From positions 35,344,305-35,408,304 of the forward strand of contig QVOM02000073.1 in NCBI GenBank assembly GCA_003586115.2: a DNA stretch of 64,000 nucleotides. The letters run 5' to 3'. This document shows positions 10,376 to 20,830 of the stretch, piece by piece; the stretch's first letter is position 1; each line of letters begins with the position of its first letter. The notes beneath the pieces are model-generated. The model saw only the letters and a program-made list of their open reading frames with translations. It ran no database searches and was not told the origin of the DNA. The DNA is from Salvator merianae (lineage: Eukaryota; Chordata; Lepidosauria; Squamata; Teiidae). A program made the position numbers and the translations under genes.

Positions 10376-11163
10376 CTTTCCTTGTAGATGGAGCTGCCAT
10401 CGATGTTCTGACCACTGTGCATGTATGTGGGCCAAAAAAGATGTCTACACACGTGCAATGGTCACGATCACACACTCCCAGGTATTTTGCGTCAGTGAAA
10501 CATCCATAAGTGCACATATCAAAAAGCGTTTTTCTCTGGAAAATTGCCTATTGGCGCTATATTTGTCCGGCATCTGGAGCCAGCCATAATCTAAGAGTCA
10601 GCCAGCCATAATCTTAAGAGTCAATTCAGGATTTAAAAGGGACATTTGGCACAATCCCTTACTTAACTCAGAATGCACGTACATGGTTGTTTGCTTTCCA
10701 GTTTTCTTTGCAAAAGATCAATTTTTTTTTTTACACGCAAGGCTCTTTTGAAATAGGATTGTTTCCAAGCAAGCAAGTAAGCCCCAGAGTATATTCTGGA
10801 GTAGTATAGTCATGTGGTGTTTTGTATCCTATGCTTGCCTGAACCTTGTCTGAATTTACTGTTAAGACACACAGCGATGTCCATAACTTTAAAGAAAGGT
10901 TCCCATTGACTTTGGAGTGCTTATTTGGATTTGACTGTCACCATCATTAACCCCCAGTTTTCATGTCAGCTCTCTTAGAAGTTATAGCACTAACCTTAAG
11001 GAGGAAGGCGCCTAGGGAGCTGCATTCCCTGAGCAAATTTATTTTCCTTTTATATTGGCAAGATATTTCTGCAGGCAGGACACCAGCAGGATACATTTAA
11101 TCAGGCGCTGCTCCCTCCTAAAAGACCTGTCTTTTGCTTCTGCTCTGTTTATCTTTTCCTCAG
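10376..11163. other. Unassigned intronic sequence
   Basis: No repeat or coding signature recognised apart from a pyrimidine tract at its right end, described with the exon-like block. Confidence 0.4.
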
Positions 11164-11290
11164 GAAGTTCAGTGGAAAATATGCAACCCGCAACGATGGC
11201 CTATCACTCACTCTCGACCTTTTACAAGAACTGCATCAAGCTGGAATGTGAAGGTGTCACTATGGAGGAAGAATTCTTGAGGAGTTCACA
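11164..11290 (+). other. Exon-like 127-bp block, antisense to PPARGC1B
   Basis: A strong acceptor (GTTTATCTTTTCCTCAG, ending 11163) and a consensus donor (CA/GTGAGT at 11290/11291) bracket 127 bp. One frame is open across the whole block and reads ENMQPATMAYHSLSTF and, later, CEGVTMEEEFLRSSQ. A second frame is open for about 28 codons. The block holds several CpGs that the surroundings lack. I do not recognise the protein. It could be an exon of an antisense transcript, a fragment of an old retrocopy, or chance. Confidence 0.25.
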
Positions 11291-12504
11291 GTGAGTGGAG
11301 CCAGGCCCTCCAATGTCATCTAGTTAAGGGGGAAGAGTTGCCTGGTGCGTGTTAGGAAACTTATTGACAACCCAGAAATTACTTTGCTATACTTTGATTC
11401 CTATCAGCCTCAGACAGTATGCCTAATGGTTAGACCAGCACATCTGGCTGGCCGGCCAGAAGAGAGTCATGGCTTCTGAGGCAACAGAAAGCAAAGCTGG
11501 AATGACTGATAGGAAGACTCCTATCTCCGTTTATGACCAACGTAGAAAATATCTGTGGAAAGAAAGTGACGTTACTATTGGGCAGAACTCAGGGAAAGCC
11601 TTCAGCTGTTAGTCAAACCCTAATGTTTGGGAAGCACCAAAGTGCTACCAAATTGCTCTGTTTACCCCAGCAATTATTTTTTAAGAGTGATCCAACACTT
11701 GATGAGAATGCAGCAGCCAATATATCACCCATCCCTGAGAGAAGTAAAAAAGACAGATCTGTGGGATAAACAGTGTTACTCTTGCCATCCACAGGTAACC
11801 TGTACAGTTTTAATCTCACCGCTGAATCCACCTGCACCAAAGCCCAGCTCACTGATTTGCAAAATGGCACCAGGTATATTTAGAGCGTATGAGCAATACA
11901 ATGAGAGGGAGCCTTAGCTATAAATATCTGTGTGTACAGAGATGTAGAGGTAATGCAGAAGCTGGAGAGTCAGATAAAAGAGGAGCTTTCAGCATGCTGG
12001 AAATTAACATTCCTGGGCCACGTCATTCTGTGCTGCTTCCTATAAGCTTTTTCCTGCCCACCCCCGAATCCTCCTTTATTGCCTCCCACCTACTGCAGAA
12101 CAATCCATCAGGTTTAAAAATCAAGCTAGATGCACAAGGCACTATCCTGTAATTTTATTTTAATAATAGATCACAGGAGAATTGGCTCAGCAGCCTTCTC
12201 CTACTCTTCCACCTCCTCATTAGCTTTACTACACTTGCTCCATTTAGAAACCAAGTGCAAATTAATGGAGCACTAATCATCTGCAGAAGAGATATTAATA
12301 GCACGGATCCCCCTCCCCACCTGCAGCCACCTTTCCTCAGCTTCCCGAGGCTATTCCAGAAATAAGGACAAAATGACCGTATATGAAGAGGAATTATAAG
12401 GCTAGTGCTGTCAGTATACAGAATTGCTATAGATCTGTGGAGCTTCCATTTCAGTGCACTTACAACCAAAGAATAACTGGGTTACTGTATAGTATATCAA
12501 ACTA
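11291..12504. other. Unassigned intronic sequence
   Basis: Short ORFs in several frames, none with a recognisable motif or splice pair. No transposon ends seen. Confidence 0.4.
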
Positions 12505-12606
12505 AGCGACTTGGTGCCCTTCCAGATGTTAGGACTATTTCTCTCAGCAGCCCCAGGCAGCAGTGTCAACAGCAAGCAATGCTGGATGTTCTAGAGGGCA
12601 TCACAT
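12505..12606. mobile_element. Decayed palindromic foldback element
   Basis: The left end GGTGCCCTTCCAGATGTTAGGACTA and right end GCTGGATGTTCTAGAGGGCATC are inverted relatives. They resemble the 'cttccagatgtt ggactac' foldback common in squamates. The centre (CAGCAGCCCCAGGCAG) is degenerate. Confidence 0.45.
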
Positions 12607-13773
12607 GAATTCTCCCTGCCATGAGTACTAGCTCATAGGGAGCTTCTGAAAGTGTAGTGGTAGCAACACAGGGCTTTGTCTGAAGGCATTCAATACTTCC
12701 AGACTATGGTTTAATCCCTACAGAGAAAAATATGGCTTGATAACATCAAAGCGGGCTTTCAGAAGGAACCTCACCTTGCCTGCCACTGAGGAGGCATACA
12801 TAACATGGCACAGAGTCGGATCATATACAAAGGATACCTTTAGTGCTAAGCTTGTATCTCTTGTTTAAACAGGGTTTCTTGTTTATTTAAATGACAGTTT
12901 GTGTCCAGTGCTCTGAACATATTTCCATCTCTGGGACTGTCCCACCACAAGCCAAAGCAGATTTTGTTTTCTCATTTTAACAATGAATACCATGCAAGGC
13001 TTGGCCCCCAGACCAGGCGATGGCTGGTTTGTGTGCCTGAAAAAGCCAGAGAAAGAGACAATTTGCAAAAGAAATCCTGAAATAACTGAGCTCCACTACA
13101 AAGTAGTTATAAGTATTTCATTTCTTACACAATTGATGGGAAAGAATATATATTTGTATTCAGGGAGTCCCAGTGCCCATCCACACTTATTTAGATGTAC
13201 AGTTAAAATGCCTCCTTTGTACAATCCATTTTATTATTGCAAATGTGATGTGGGAAGTATTCTATGTGCATCCGTGGGACTGTATGACACCAGAAGTGCA
13301 CGTTTGCACAACTTTAATGTGACTTTTCATGACGACTTGTGGATATCACCCAGGCTTGCACCAAAGTTACACTAATTTTGCCTCTTGTGAATGCACCTCA
13401 GGCTCAGCCTTTTAGGTTGTCTCTTACAAATGGAAAAGACAACCAAAGAGATTATCCTCTGATATTAAAAGAAATATTAAATACATAGTTGTATTCACGT
13501 CTTCAATTTAAAAAGCTGGACTAAAGCTGCAATTAGAATCTAGGCAAATATGAAAACGATGGGTAGAGGAAAACACACAGGCAACATTTAAGGTGCTCAA
13601 GCTATATAGGTCACCGATAGTGTGCCATGAGGTCCTTCTGGCTGGACACCAAAAGGGGACAATCCACTTTAGCCACAGCAGCAGAACTATGTGAGCAGTC
13701 TCAGTATGTTTATTATGATGTTGGGGGCAAAGGAATTAGTCCTCACTGATCTTCAGTTAGCACTGAAGGTACT
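12607..13773. other. Unassigned intronic sequence
   Basis: Includes an ORF of 130 codons at 12983-13375 with no recognised motif. The 12655-12715 stretch, with ggtttaatccc, may be a very decayed tRNA-SINE head, but I could not confirm it. Confidence 0.35.
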
Positions 13774-13963
13774 GTCTCCAGGTTGGAAAGACAGGCAGGA
13801 TGCCTGTAAAACACATTTGCAGGTAATCAAGAGCAGGTGAAGGTTTTGCCTTTTCATTCTGCTTGAGAATGCCCAGAAGCAATTGGTGGCTGTGTGAAAC
13901 AGGATGTTGGACTAGATGGGCTGTGGTCCAATCTGGCAGGATTCCTCTTATGTTCTTATGTTC
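13774..13963 (+). mobile_element. CR1/L3-like LINE 3' end (copy 1)
   Basis: Reads GCTTGAGAATGCCCAGAAGC, then GGATGTTGGACTAGATGGGC, and ends with the direct-repeat tail CTTATGTTCTTATGTTC. This is the standard squamate CR1-like 3' end. Only the 3' UTR is left; no reverse transcriptase remains. Confidence 0.8.
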
Positions 13964-14060
13964 ATTCTGTCCCTGGGATAACTGTATGTGCATATGGGAG
14001 GGGAGTTTCAGCAAGCCTCACTAGCAGTAAAGCTGGTTACACTATTTACAAGCCTTTAAA

Positions 14061-14635
14061 TCAGGCTTGAAAATAAATACTCCAAACAGCAGGTTATCCT
14101 GGGATGCATGCTACACTGGCATTTGTCATGTAGCCAGCTATTATTCAAGCCTGACCCATCCTGGGCTAAATCCAGGGGCAAGAGGGTGCTAATACTATTT
14201 TTATGAGAAAAACAATGCTCTAGAAAGCTATTATCTGCCCAAGAAGGAAGACTGTATCCACAACAGCTCAGGATAGATTATATGCTGTCTCTCCTTCTCT
14301 TAACCTGGATCTGAGCTAGGACTAGTGGCATTAAATGTATGTGTGTGTGTGTGTGTGTCAGGCTTGAAAATAAATACTCCAAACAGCAGGTTATCCTGGG
14401 ATGCATGCTACACTGGCATTTGTCATGTAGCCAGCTATTATTCAAGCCTGACCCATCCTGGGCTAAATCCAGGGGCAAGAGGGTGCTAATACTATTTTTA
14501 TGAGAAAAACAATGCTCTAGAAAGCTATTATCTGCCCAAGAAGGAAGACTGTATCCACAACAGCTCAGGATAGATTATATGCTGTCTCTCCTTCTCTTAA
14601 CCTGGATCTGAGCTAGGACTAGTGGCATTAAATGT

Positions 14636-14655
<20 letters not shown>
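14061..14655 (+). repeat. Exact 297-bp tandem duplication ending in (GT)n
   Basis: Unit 1 is 14061-14357 and unit 2 starts at 14358. Compared by eye over the unit I found no mismatch before the GT run. Each unit starts TCAGGCTTGAAAATAAATAC and ends in a GT microsatellite (about 14338-14357 and 14635-14658). The identity suggests either a very recent duplication, perhaps aided by the GT tract, or a local assembly error. Confidence 0.85.
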
Positions 14656-14668
<13 letters not shown>

Positions 14669-14867
14669 ACTATGACCACACACTTGCACTGCAGTATCAT
14701 GCATTTCTACTATTCTACCATTCCATTTCAGTTAATACGGCTTACTTTCAGGTAAGTAGGTACACATGTAAGCCATAATTAGTTTCCTCTATCAACTCCC
14801 AGAGGTGGCTTCCTTCTCCCCCAATTTCACAACTGACAGGGAGTTGGAATCCATGTCCTGTCATCTG

Positions 14868-14937
14868 TTTTTGTTGTGAAACCACTTTGGGATCTCAGGG
14901 TGAAGAATAGTATATAAATACAATAAATAAAATAATA
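14868..14937 (+). mobile_element. LINE/SINE 3' tail fragment
   Basis: GTGAAACCACTTTGGGATCTCAGGGTG followed by ATATAAATACAATAAATAAAATAA is the typical reptile retroposon tail (a CCRCYTTGGG-like motif, then tataaata and an A-rich repeat). No body is recognisable upstream. Confidence 0.45.
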
Positions 14938-15146
14938 TGTTAAATAGTTCAGTCTTCAGTGTAAGGCAACTTCATGCATTTATATACTGTATACACTTTG
15001 TTCTGAATATGGGAAGAACGAAAAGCTTCTAATAGCCACAAATCCCAACTGCAGCTTGAAATTAATCTTGCTGAAGCTAGAGGGCCATGTTTTGGTACTT
15101 TAAATTAAACAGCAAGATCTCAATCTTTTCCTTTTCCTTGGACATA

Positions 15147-15148
<2 letters not shown>

Positions 15149-15181
<33 letters not shown>
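15149..15181. repeat. (AT)n microsatellite
   Basis: About 16 uninterrupted TA units. Confidence 0.95.
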
Positions 15182-15184
<3 letters not shown>

Positions 15185-15412
15185 CAGACACATGAAAAAA
15201 TTGTGCTTTCCCTGCACAGAAATATCTACATGACTCATATACGCTGCATGTATTTTTGCACTGTCCTTCTGAGGAGGAATATAGTTGTGTTAGAACTAGG
15301 CATCTGCAGTGGATTGGGACCTCTTATCCAAATGCTTGTGGGTTTTTGCAACTACTTGCATGCCTTGTTAGGGAGCTGATGAAAGGCTTGGCATCATCTA
15401 CTCTTGTATCAT

Positions 15413-15426
15413 GCCCCCCCCCCCCC
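15413..15426. repeat. Poly-C run
   Basis: A 14-bp C homopolymer. Its length is likely unreliable in the assembly. Confidence 0.85.
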
Positions 15427-15719
15427 AGTTTGGTGGTTCAGCCTCCTAAACTACTCCAAACCAATATACTTTAGGCTAAACTGATTTAGTGCAGTTTGTA
15501 GAGGAAAATCAGCCAACATACCAATTGCTATGTCCTGGAAGGAAACAGAACTGCTTACATCCTAATATAGCAAACTTTGAAACTTAGCTATGATGGGACT
15601 TGTCAGTGATCAGCTTTATACTACATGAAGTGTCAGAGCAGCATTGAACAATTTACAAAGTATGATACCCTCTCCTGGAAAAGCTATCCTCTAGTGATAA
15701 ACAATATTTACTTTCTAGT

Positions 15720-16184
15720 CAAATAGTGGCTCTACCTGATTGAGGAATATAAAATCATGCATGGTGTGGAAAAAGTGGATAGAGAAAAATTTTATGGGAG
15801 CTGATGGGGTGAGTGTTAGGATGGACAAGGGGAAGTTTTTTTTCACCCAATGGGTAATCGGTCTATGAAATTTACTACCAGAATAGGTGGTGACAGTAAT
15901 CAGTCTGGATAGCTTTAAGAAAGGATTAGACAAATTCATGGTGGACAAGTGTATCAAAGGCTACTAGAATTTATGCTTAGGTACCTTCTCCGGGTTGGAG
16001 AGACAGGCAGGATTCCTCTAAAGGCCATTTGAAGGGAGTCAAGAGCAAGTGAAGGTTTTGCCTTTGTCTTCTGCTTGAGAATGCCCAGAAACAATTGGTG
16101 GACAACTCTGTGAGACAGGATGCTGGACTAGATGGACTGTGACCCAATCCAGCAGGGTTCCTCCTATGTTCTTATGTTCTTACT
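15720..16184 (+). mobile_element. CR1-like LINE, end of reverse transcriptase plus 3' UTR (copy 2)
   Basis: The most complete CR1 piece here. It carries the C-terminal coding remnant (the stretch reading like LKEYKIMHGVEK, then the TTTTTTTCACCCAATGGGTAATC part and GGATTAGACAAATTCATGG), followed by the 3' UTR with GCTTGAGAATGCCCAGAAAC, GCTGGACTAGATGG and the tail TATGTTCTTATGTTCTTA. Stops and frameshifts break the coding part. Confidence 0.85.
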
Positions 16185-16294
16185 TATAGTGTAATTATCT
16201 GCCTTCCTGAGTATCGTGAATGACTAATAACATAACTTTGTCATATCTTTGTTGTTCCTGGCACTGTTGCTGTTCTTGTGGATTGTAACATCTT

Positions 16295-16319
16295 AATATA
16301 TATATATATATATATATAA
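16295..16319. repeat. (TA)n microsatellite
   Basis: About 12 TA units. Confidence 0.9.
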
Positions 16320-16885
16320 AAAATCAGCCAAACCACCAAGGCAGAAAGAGAATAGCTTTGCACAATGTGAGGGTGGCTCATGCTAAGCCATCCCTCTATT
16401 CCCTGGCACAGCTTGCAACTCGGGACCAAAAATACTCAGAGCAGTTAAGGGGCCAGAACCAAGGGAACAGGGAGGGCTAATTTATACCACAACTGTTTAG
16501 CCATCTTACCCCACAATGGAGTCTCAGTCTGCTATTGGCTTGTTCATACCCATCAAACACAGTGCTCCCTTAGTTTGTATTTATTTGTACACACTTTTCA
16601 GTCTTGTGGTGATAGGGTTCCTTTTTCCTCTCCAACCCTCCTATTCTTCTCCTCTTTCTGCCATCCTCCGACTGGAGGAGAGAATTACCAGCCTCCTCTT
16701 GTCCCCATCCTTCAAAGATGTCTTCTGCGAAGCTTAGAGCACTGGGTGAGGAGAAAGGTGGAGGTAGATAGCACCTTCCTACTAAACAAAGCAGTGAGAA
16801 AAGAATGGGATAACCCCATGAGAAATATTACCATTTCCCTTGGCCCCAAAATTGGGGCTGCCAATGTAACCCCCCAAGAGCCTTT

Positions 16886-17300
16886 GAAGGTGCAGAAGAA
16901 TAAATTTTTTGTGCTGGTGGCATCTACAAAACAGCTGTAGTACACTCTCCAGCTGTTTCTCTTGTGCATTCTTGTACAGATCTAGGATTGAACAAACAAA
17001 ATCACAGAGACAAGTGAAGACGTGAAGAAAGGAGGAAAGTGGAACAGGATGGCACAGTCCCACTGAATGCAGAAGACAGAAAAGAGAGCGGAACCTTACA
17101 ACAAAAGCTGCCTTTGCCCTTGCTCCCTCCCTCAATATCCTGGCTGGCAATCTAACACACATCACCTGTGCATTTGAAGGTGCAGCACTGCATATTTGTG
17201 CAGATCTCAGGTTTAACCTTCCTCCCCCCCAAAAATGAGGCAGGTGCAGACATGGGGCAAGGAGAAAGATGGGGAATGATGGCACAATCCCAGTAAACAT
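16886..17300. repeat. Diverged tandem repeat units left of the PPARGC1B exon
   Basis: Two related units begin TTGAAGGTGCAG (16884 and about 17172), each followed by a TTGT(A/G)CAGATCT part and then GATGGCACA(G/A)TCCCA (about 17048 and 17279). A shorter, internally deleted relative of the first lies at 17998-18130 beyond the exon. The family is unknown; it may be a lineage-specific SINE or an old local duplication. Confidence 0.5.
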
Positions 17301-17474
17301 GGCTCGGATAAAAAGGAGAAGGGCATTTTTGGGTGGGACCCCTGAGAATGAAGGACTGCTTGAGACTGTTTAAAACATCAGGTACGACCACAGCCAGAAA
17401 GATGTATATAAATGAAAGCTGTGTCCCAAGTCATGCTTCCCAAATGGGCACAGGGAATTCAATGGTGAAAGTAC

Positions 17475-17651
17475 CTGAAAAAGTTCGGAGTCATCTGTGC
17501 TGTACTGGCTGGATTCTGTTTCAGAGTGCTGCTCACAACACCACTGCAACTCGTTGAAGCAATTAGCTGAGTCAAAGTCACTGGCATCCAACTGGGACAA
17601 ATCAATCTCTGGGAAATCAGAGTAAAGGTGCTCCTCGCCAGACACTTCATA
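17475..17651 (-). CDS. PPARGC1B: PPARGC1B (PGC-1 beta) internal coding exon, probably exon 2
   Basis: The exon is 177 bp, exactly 59 codons, in phase 0 at both ends. Read on the minus strand it opens with Y-E-V-S-G-E-E and carries [15 protein letters not shown], then ELQWC, and closes with STDDSELFQ. This is the acidic N-terminal activation region of PGC-1 beta; the PGC-1 alpha paralogue has LSELD and LKWC at the matching places. The protein is a nuclear coactivator of PPARs, ERRs and NRF1 that drives mitochondrial and lipid oxidation genes. The acceptor has a strong pyrimidine tract and TTCTTAG just before 17651, with a plausible branch motif CTCAC nearby. The donor is CAG/GTACTT at 17475/17474. 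The frame is open throughout, so this looks like a live exon, not a retrocopy. The family call is from recalled mammalian sequence. The exon number is inferred from its position in the protein. Confidence 0.92.
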
Positions 17652-17997
17652 CTAAGAAGAAGAAAAGAAAAGACGGTGAGCCTATTTGTTTCCGCTGTCT
17701 GTATGAGTTTTATTCAAAAACAGATGCCTCCACAAGAAGGCTGGAGAACGGGTGCCTTAGCCATTCCATTGCAGAATGTTCTGACATAAAATGCCACCCC
17801 TGCTGGACCCAAAAGGCCAACAGCTAAACAAATTATATGGTTGGAAGAGGCTTTGAAAATAATCTAACTGAAACCCCTTGGTTATTTAGAAACTCCACTA
17901 CTATAGCTTCCTGACAGAAGAGTTTACTGCATCCGAGGTAGCCTGCTTCACTGTCAGATCATTTGTACAATCTGGAAATTCTTCCTAATGTTTAGTT

Positions 17998-18130
17998 AGA
18001 AGAATAAATTTTTTGTGCTGGTGTACACTCTCCAGCTGTTTCTCTTCCCCATGCATTTGAATAGGATATGATTCAGACGATCTGTAGGCACTAGGGAAAT
18101 CTTCCCTCAATATCATGTTGGCAATTCCTA
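17998..18130. repeat. Shortened copy of the 16886-17150 repeat, right of the exon
   Basis: Shares AGAAGAATAAATTTTTTGTG, then TACACTCTCCAGCTGTTTCT with 16888-16965 but lacks the intervening 'gcatctacaaaacagctgtag' stretch. Further on it shares CCCTCAATATC with 17133. Same orientation as the left copy, so the exon lies between two copies of one repeat. Confidence 0.6.
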
Positions 18131-20081
18131 CTCCAAAACTAAAGAAAAAAATGTTCCATCACCCTTTCACAAATCTGAGAGAGTTTATTGGAAAGGCACA
18201 AATTTCATTTCAATCTCATGGGCAAAGGCAGGAGATACAGCCCTCCTTCCTTACACATCTTCTGTAACCTATAGTCATCAAAAAGAAAGCTTCTCTAATT
18301 GCAAGGACTTTGGGAAGAAGAACAGCTAAAAGTACAAGCAAAACTTTGGGTGTGAGAGGAAATCCACTGAAAACATATTAACATTAATTTTCACTTAGTT
18401 TTAATTTAATATTGGAGAACTGCAGGTTTGGACTTCTTGCTCCTCTTCCAAAGCACCACAACAAAAACGTTTTGAGATGATTTCCACATTGTTGCCCACT
18501 AGAAATTTACAACTGCATCTTGTATGCAATTATGATTATTGGCTTTCCCTACTTTGGATATGTATAAATTTGTCATAAAAAAGAAATTCTAGAATAAAAC
18601 AAAATAAAATGCTTGCCACTAAATATTCAACACCCAGTACTGGCATCTGGGAATGATCCTGCAACCTTGGCCAGCTTTCACATGAAACACTTGGGCTTTG
18701 TTTTTTCCAGTATCTATGCAATAATATCCTATTACGCAGATTTGAAAGATTAACATTTCTGTGTTCTTAGAAATATTACTCCCACTATTTTGTAGTGTTG
18801 TTTTGAACCCCCTGTAGGAAAGCCCAAGACTTTATTTCCCTGGGACAAGGAGGGAAAAAAAGAGGTTACAGGTTGTTGACAGATATGTGGCATGTAACTT
18901 GTCTGTTCACAGATACAGCAAAAGATCCATCCATCTATACCAGTAGACTGCTGAGATTAAATGACTGCATTTCTTGGGATAATCTTTCGCCTTAAAAACA
19001 ACCATTTTCTTCATTCCATGCTGTACAGGCCAACATTCAAGGGCACCCTTGATTTTGAAATACTGTACTGTACTGAAAAGCTACTCCAACATTTTTTAGG
19101 AGAAATCTTTTCTTCATGGAAAGCTGTTCTAGAGAGGCAAGTATTGATATCACTTCAGAACAAGGTAAGCTCCCAGACAGACACTCTGTATGTTATCAGA
19201 GCAGCTGTGTGGGGTCTTAAAGGACACATAAGCTACTCCAGCCTTTGGTGACGTAACGCGGACATCCAGAGCTTATCCTACTGCCCTGAAAGTCAGCAAT
19301 TAGGAAGGAAGGGAAGAAGCTTATAGGGCACACCAGACAGTCACGAAGCAGGTAAAGCTCTGGAAGAGGCCTGTGTGTATTTAAGGATGGCATTTTCAGT
19401 TCAGGAGACAAATCAGCTCCTATTCACACACACAGTTTGTTCAGTCTTCCTTTCCTTCGCAAGCCTTCCACCTCAGGTTCATCCATCACCTAAACTTAGC
19501 CCTGCCAGACTGGTGGCATCAAGGAGGAACCTCTCAAGCTTCAATATTTCCTCACCCCCGTCCACAATCTCTCCTTATAGAAACAGTTTCTCCAGACGGC
19601 AATTCAATAACAGCTCTAACAATCCATTGTATTCTTCCCCTGCTTCTCAAACCCAGCCAAAACGAGAGTATAATAGAGCAGAATCAATGGCTGGCACATG
19701 TAAGGCAATCTAAGCTCTAAGAACTGAGCTAAAAATATCCAGTCAATCACACATAGCAGCTGAGACCCAGCCTCATTTCTGCCACACTCTCAAGGCATAT
19801 GCAGTTGTATTAAACTCTAACACGGACAGTGAGAGTGAGTGACCAAGAAAGACACATTAATGCGGCACTGCACCACTATTGCTAAGTCCACCAGAGGTCA
19901 CAGGCAAGCAGAGGAAACTGCCTTCAAACGCACAGAAGGAATGAGAAAGGAGGAAGGGAGAATTATTTTACGCTAAAACAAGGCATCTTATATGAATTTG
20001 TGCTTTCCGGCACTACTGATGTTTATGCTTTACTTGGTGCAAGGAAAAATCTTACCTGCAGAGTTTCTTATTTGATCAATA
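18131..20081. other. Unassigned intronic sequence
   Basis: Nearly 2 kb without a recognisable repeat or exon. The ORFs at 18961-19251 and 19375-19713 have no motif I know and lack paired splice sites. Confidence 0.4.
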
Positions 20082-20448
20082 TAGTTGTCCCTCACATAAC
20101 ATGGGTGTTGTATAATATGGTCTTGCTTTTACATGGTTGGTAAATATGGATTGATTAATGTAATTCAGGAAATTTTCAACAATGTGATTTAGCCTCCAAG
20201 TCATCACTGGTAGAGTGAACCCACCCCTTCACAGCTCCACTGATTGAGCCTCCTCTCTGCAGTCTGATTGACTTATTGTGCTTCTAGGCTCCCTCCTCCT
20301 CCAGTCCCATCAAATTACATTGGGTGATTGGGGCTCTGTGGTCTTCTTAATGCTGCTCCCCACAGGTGACCGCTACTTGAATAACACGGTTTTGCACTAC
20401 ACGATGGTTTGTGGGAACCAAACCACAGTGGTATTCAAGGAATGTCTG
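20082..20448. mobile_element. 367-bp Tigger-like (Tc1/mariner) non-autonomous element
   Basis: The left end TAGTTGTCCCTCACATAAC and the inverse of the right end, CAGACATTCCTTGAATACC, are related. TA lies on both sides (20080-20081 and 20449-20450). The subterminal part of the right end, GGTTTGGTTCCCACAAACC read inward, looks like Tigger ends, which have GGTTYGGTTCC-type stretches. There is no transposase. Confidence 0.5.
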
Positions 20449-20699
20449 TACTTGCCATTTGTTCCAGTTATGGGATCTTACTGCAGAAAGTGGTGCCGCC
20501 TTTTGCTCAAATGCCAGGCCAGCACACCATGGGTGTTCTCCAAACAAGACTGTTGAAGTATATTAAGCTGAATGATCCCAATGGCTCACACAGTGATCTT
20601 CACAGCTGAATGTGGCAGCAATTCAAACCCATAGTTCTTCCCCCACAAGACCAGGGTTAGGAGCTAAGATGCCCTTTGGCTGCAAGAACAGCATGCCCT

Positions 20700-20830
20700 C
20701 CCCATGCAGGCATGGTCACTGTTTTAGCTCATCTATTTATTTGTTTTTATAATGATTTTATTTTTATCTGCCCTGAGACCTTTGGGTATAGGGTGGGACA
20801 GAAAAATAAATAAACAAATAAATAAATACA
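20700..20830 (+). mobile_element. LINE/SINE 3' tail with (AAATA)n
   Basis: ATTTTTATCTGCCCTGAGACC, then TTTGGGTATAGGGTGGGACAG and an AAATAAATAAACAAATAAAT tail. Standard reptile retroposon 3' end; the body is not recognisable. Confidence 0.55.

Larger units (their letters stand above)
1..17474 (-). other. PPARGC1B: PPARGC1B downstream intron (intron 2), partial
   Basis: This lies 3' of the PPARGC1B exon donor on the minus strand. The next exon, which in mammals encodes an LLAEL-type nuclear receptor box, was not found in any minus-strand frame, so the intron probably continues past position 1. The assembly gap at 2651-3204 could in principle hide sequence, although the flanking duplication suggests that little is missing. 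Confidence 0.65.

Noticed and set aside
12655..12715. Possible tRNA-SINE head
   Set aside because: Only the box B-like GGTTTAATCCC is acceptable; box A is not.
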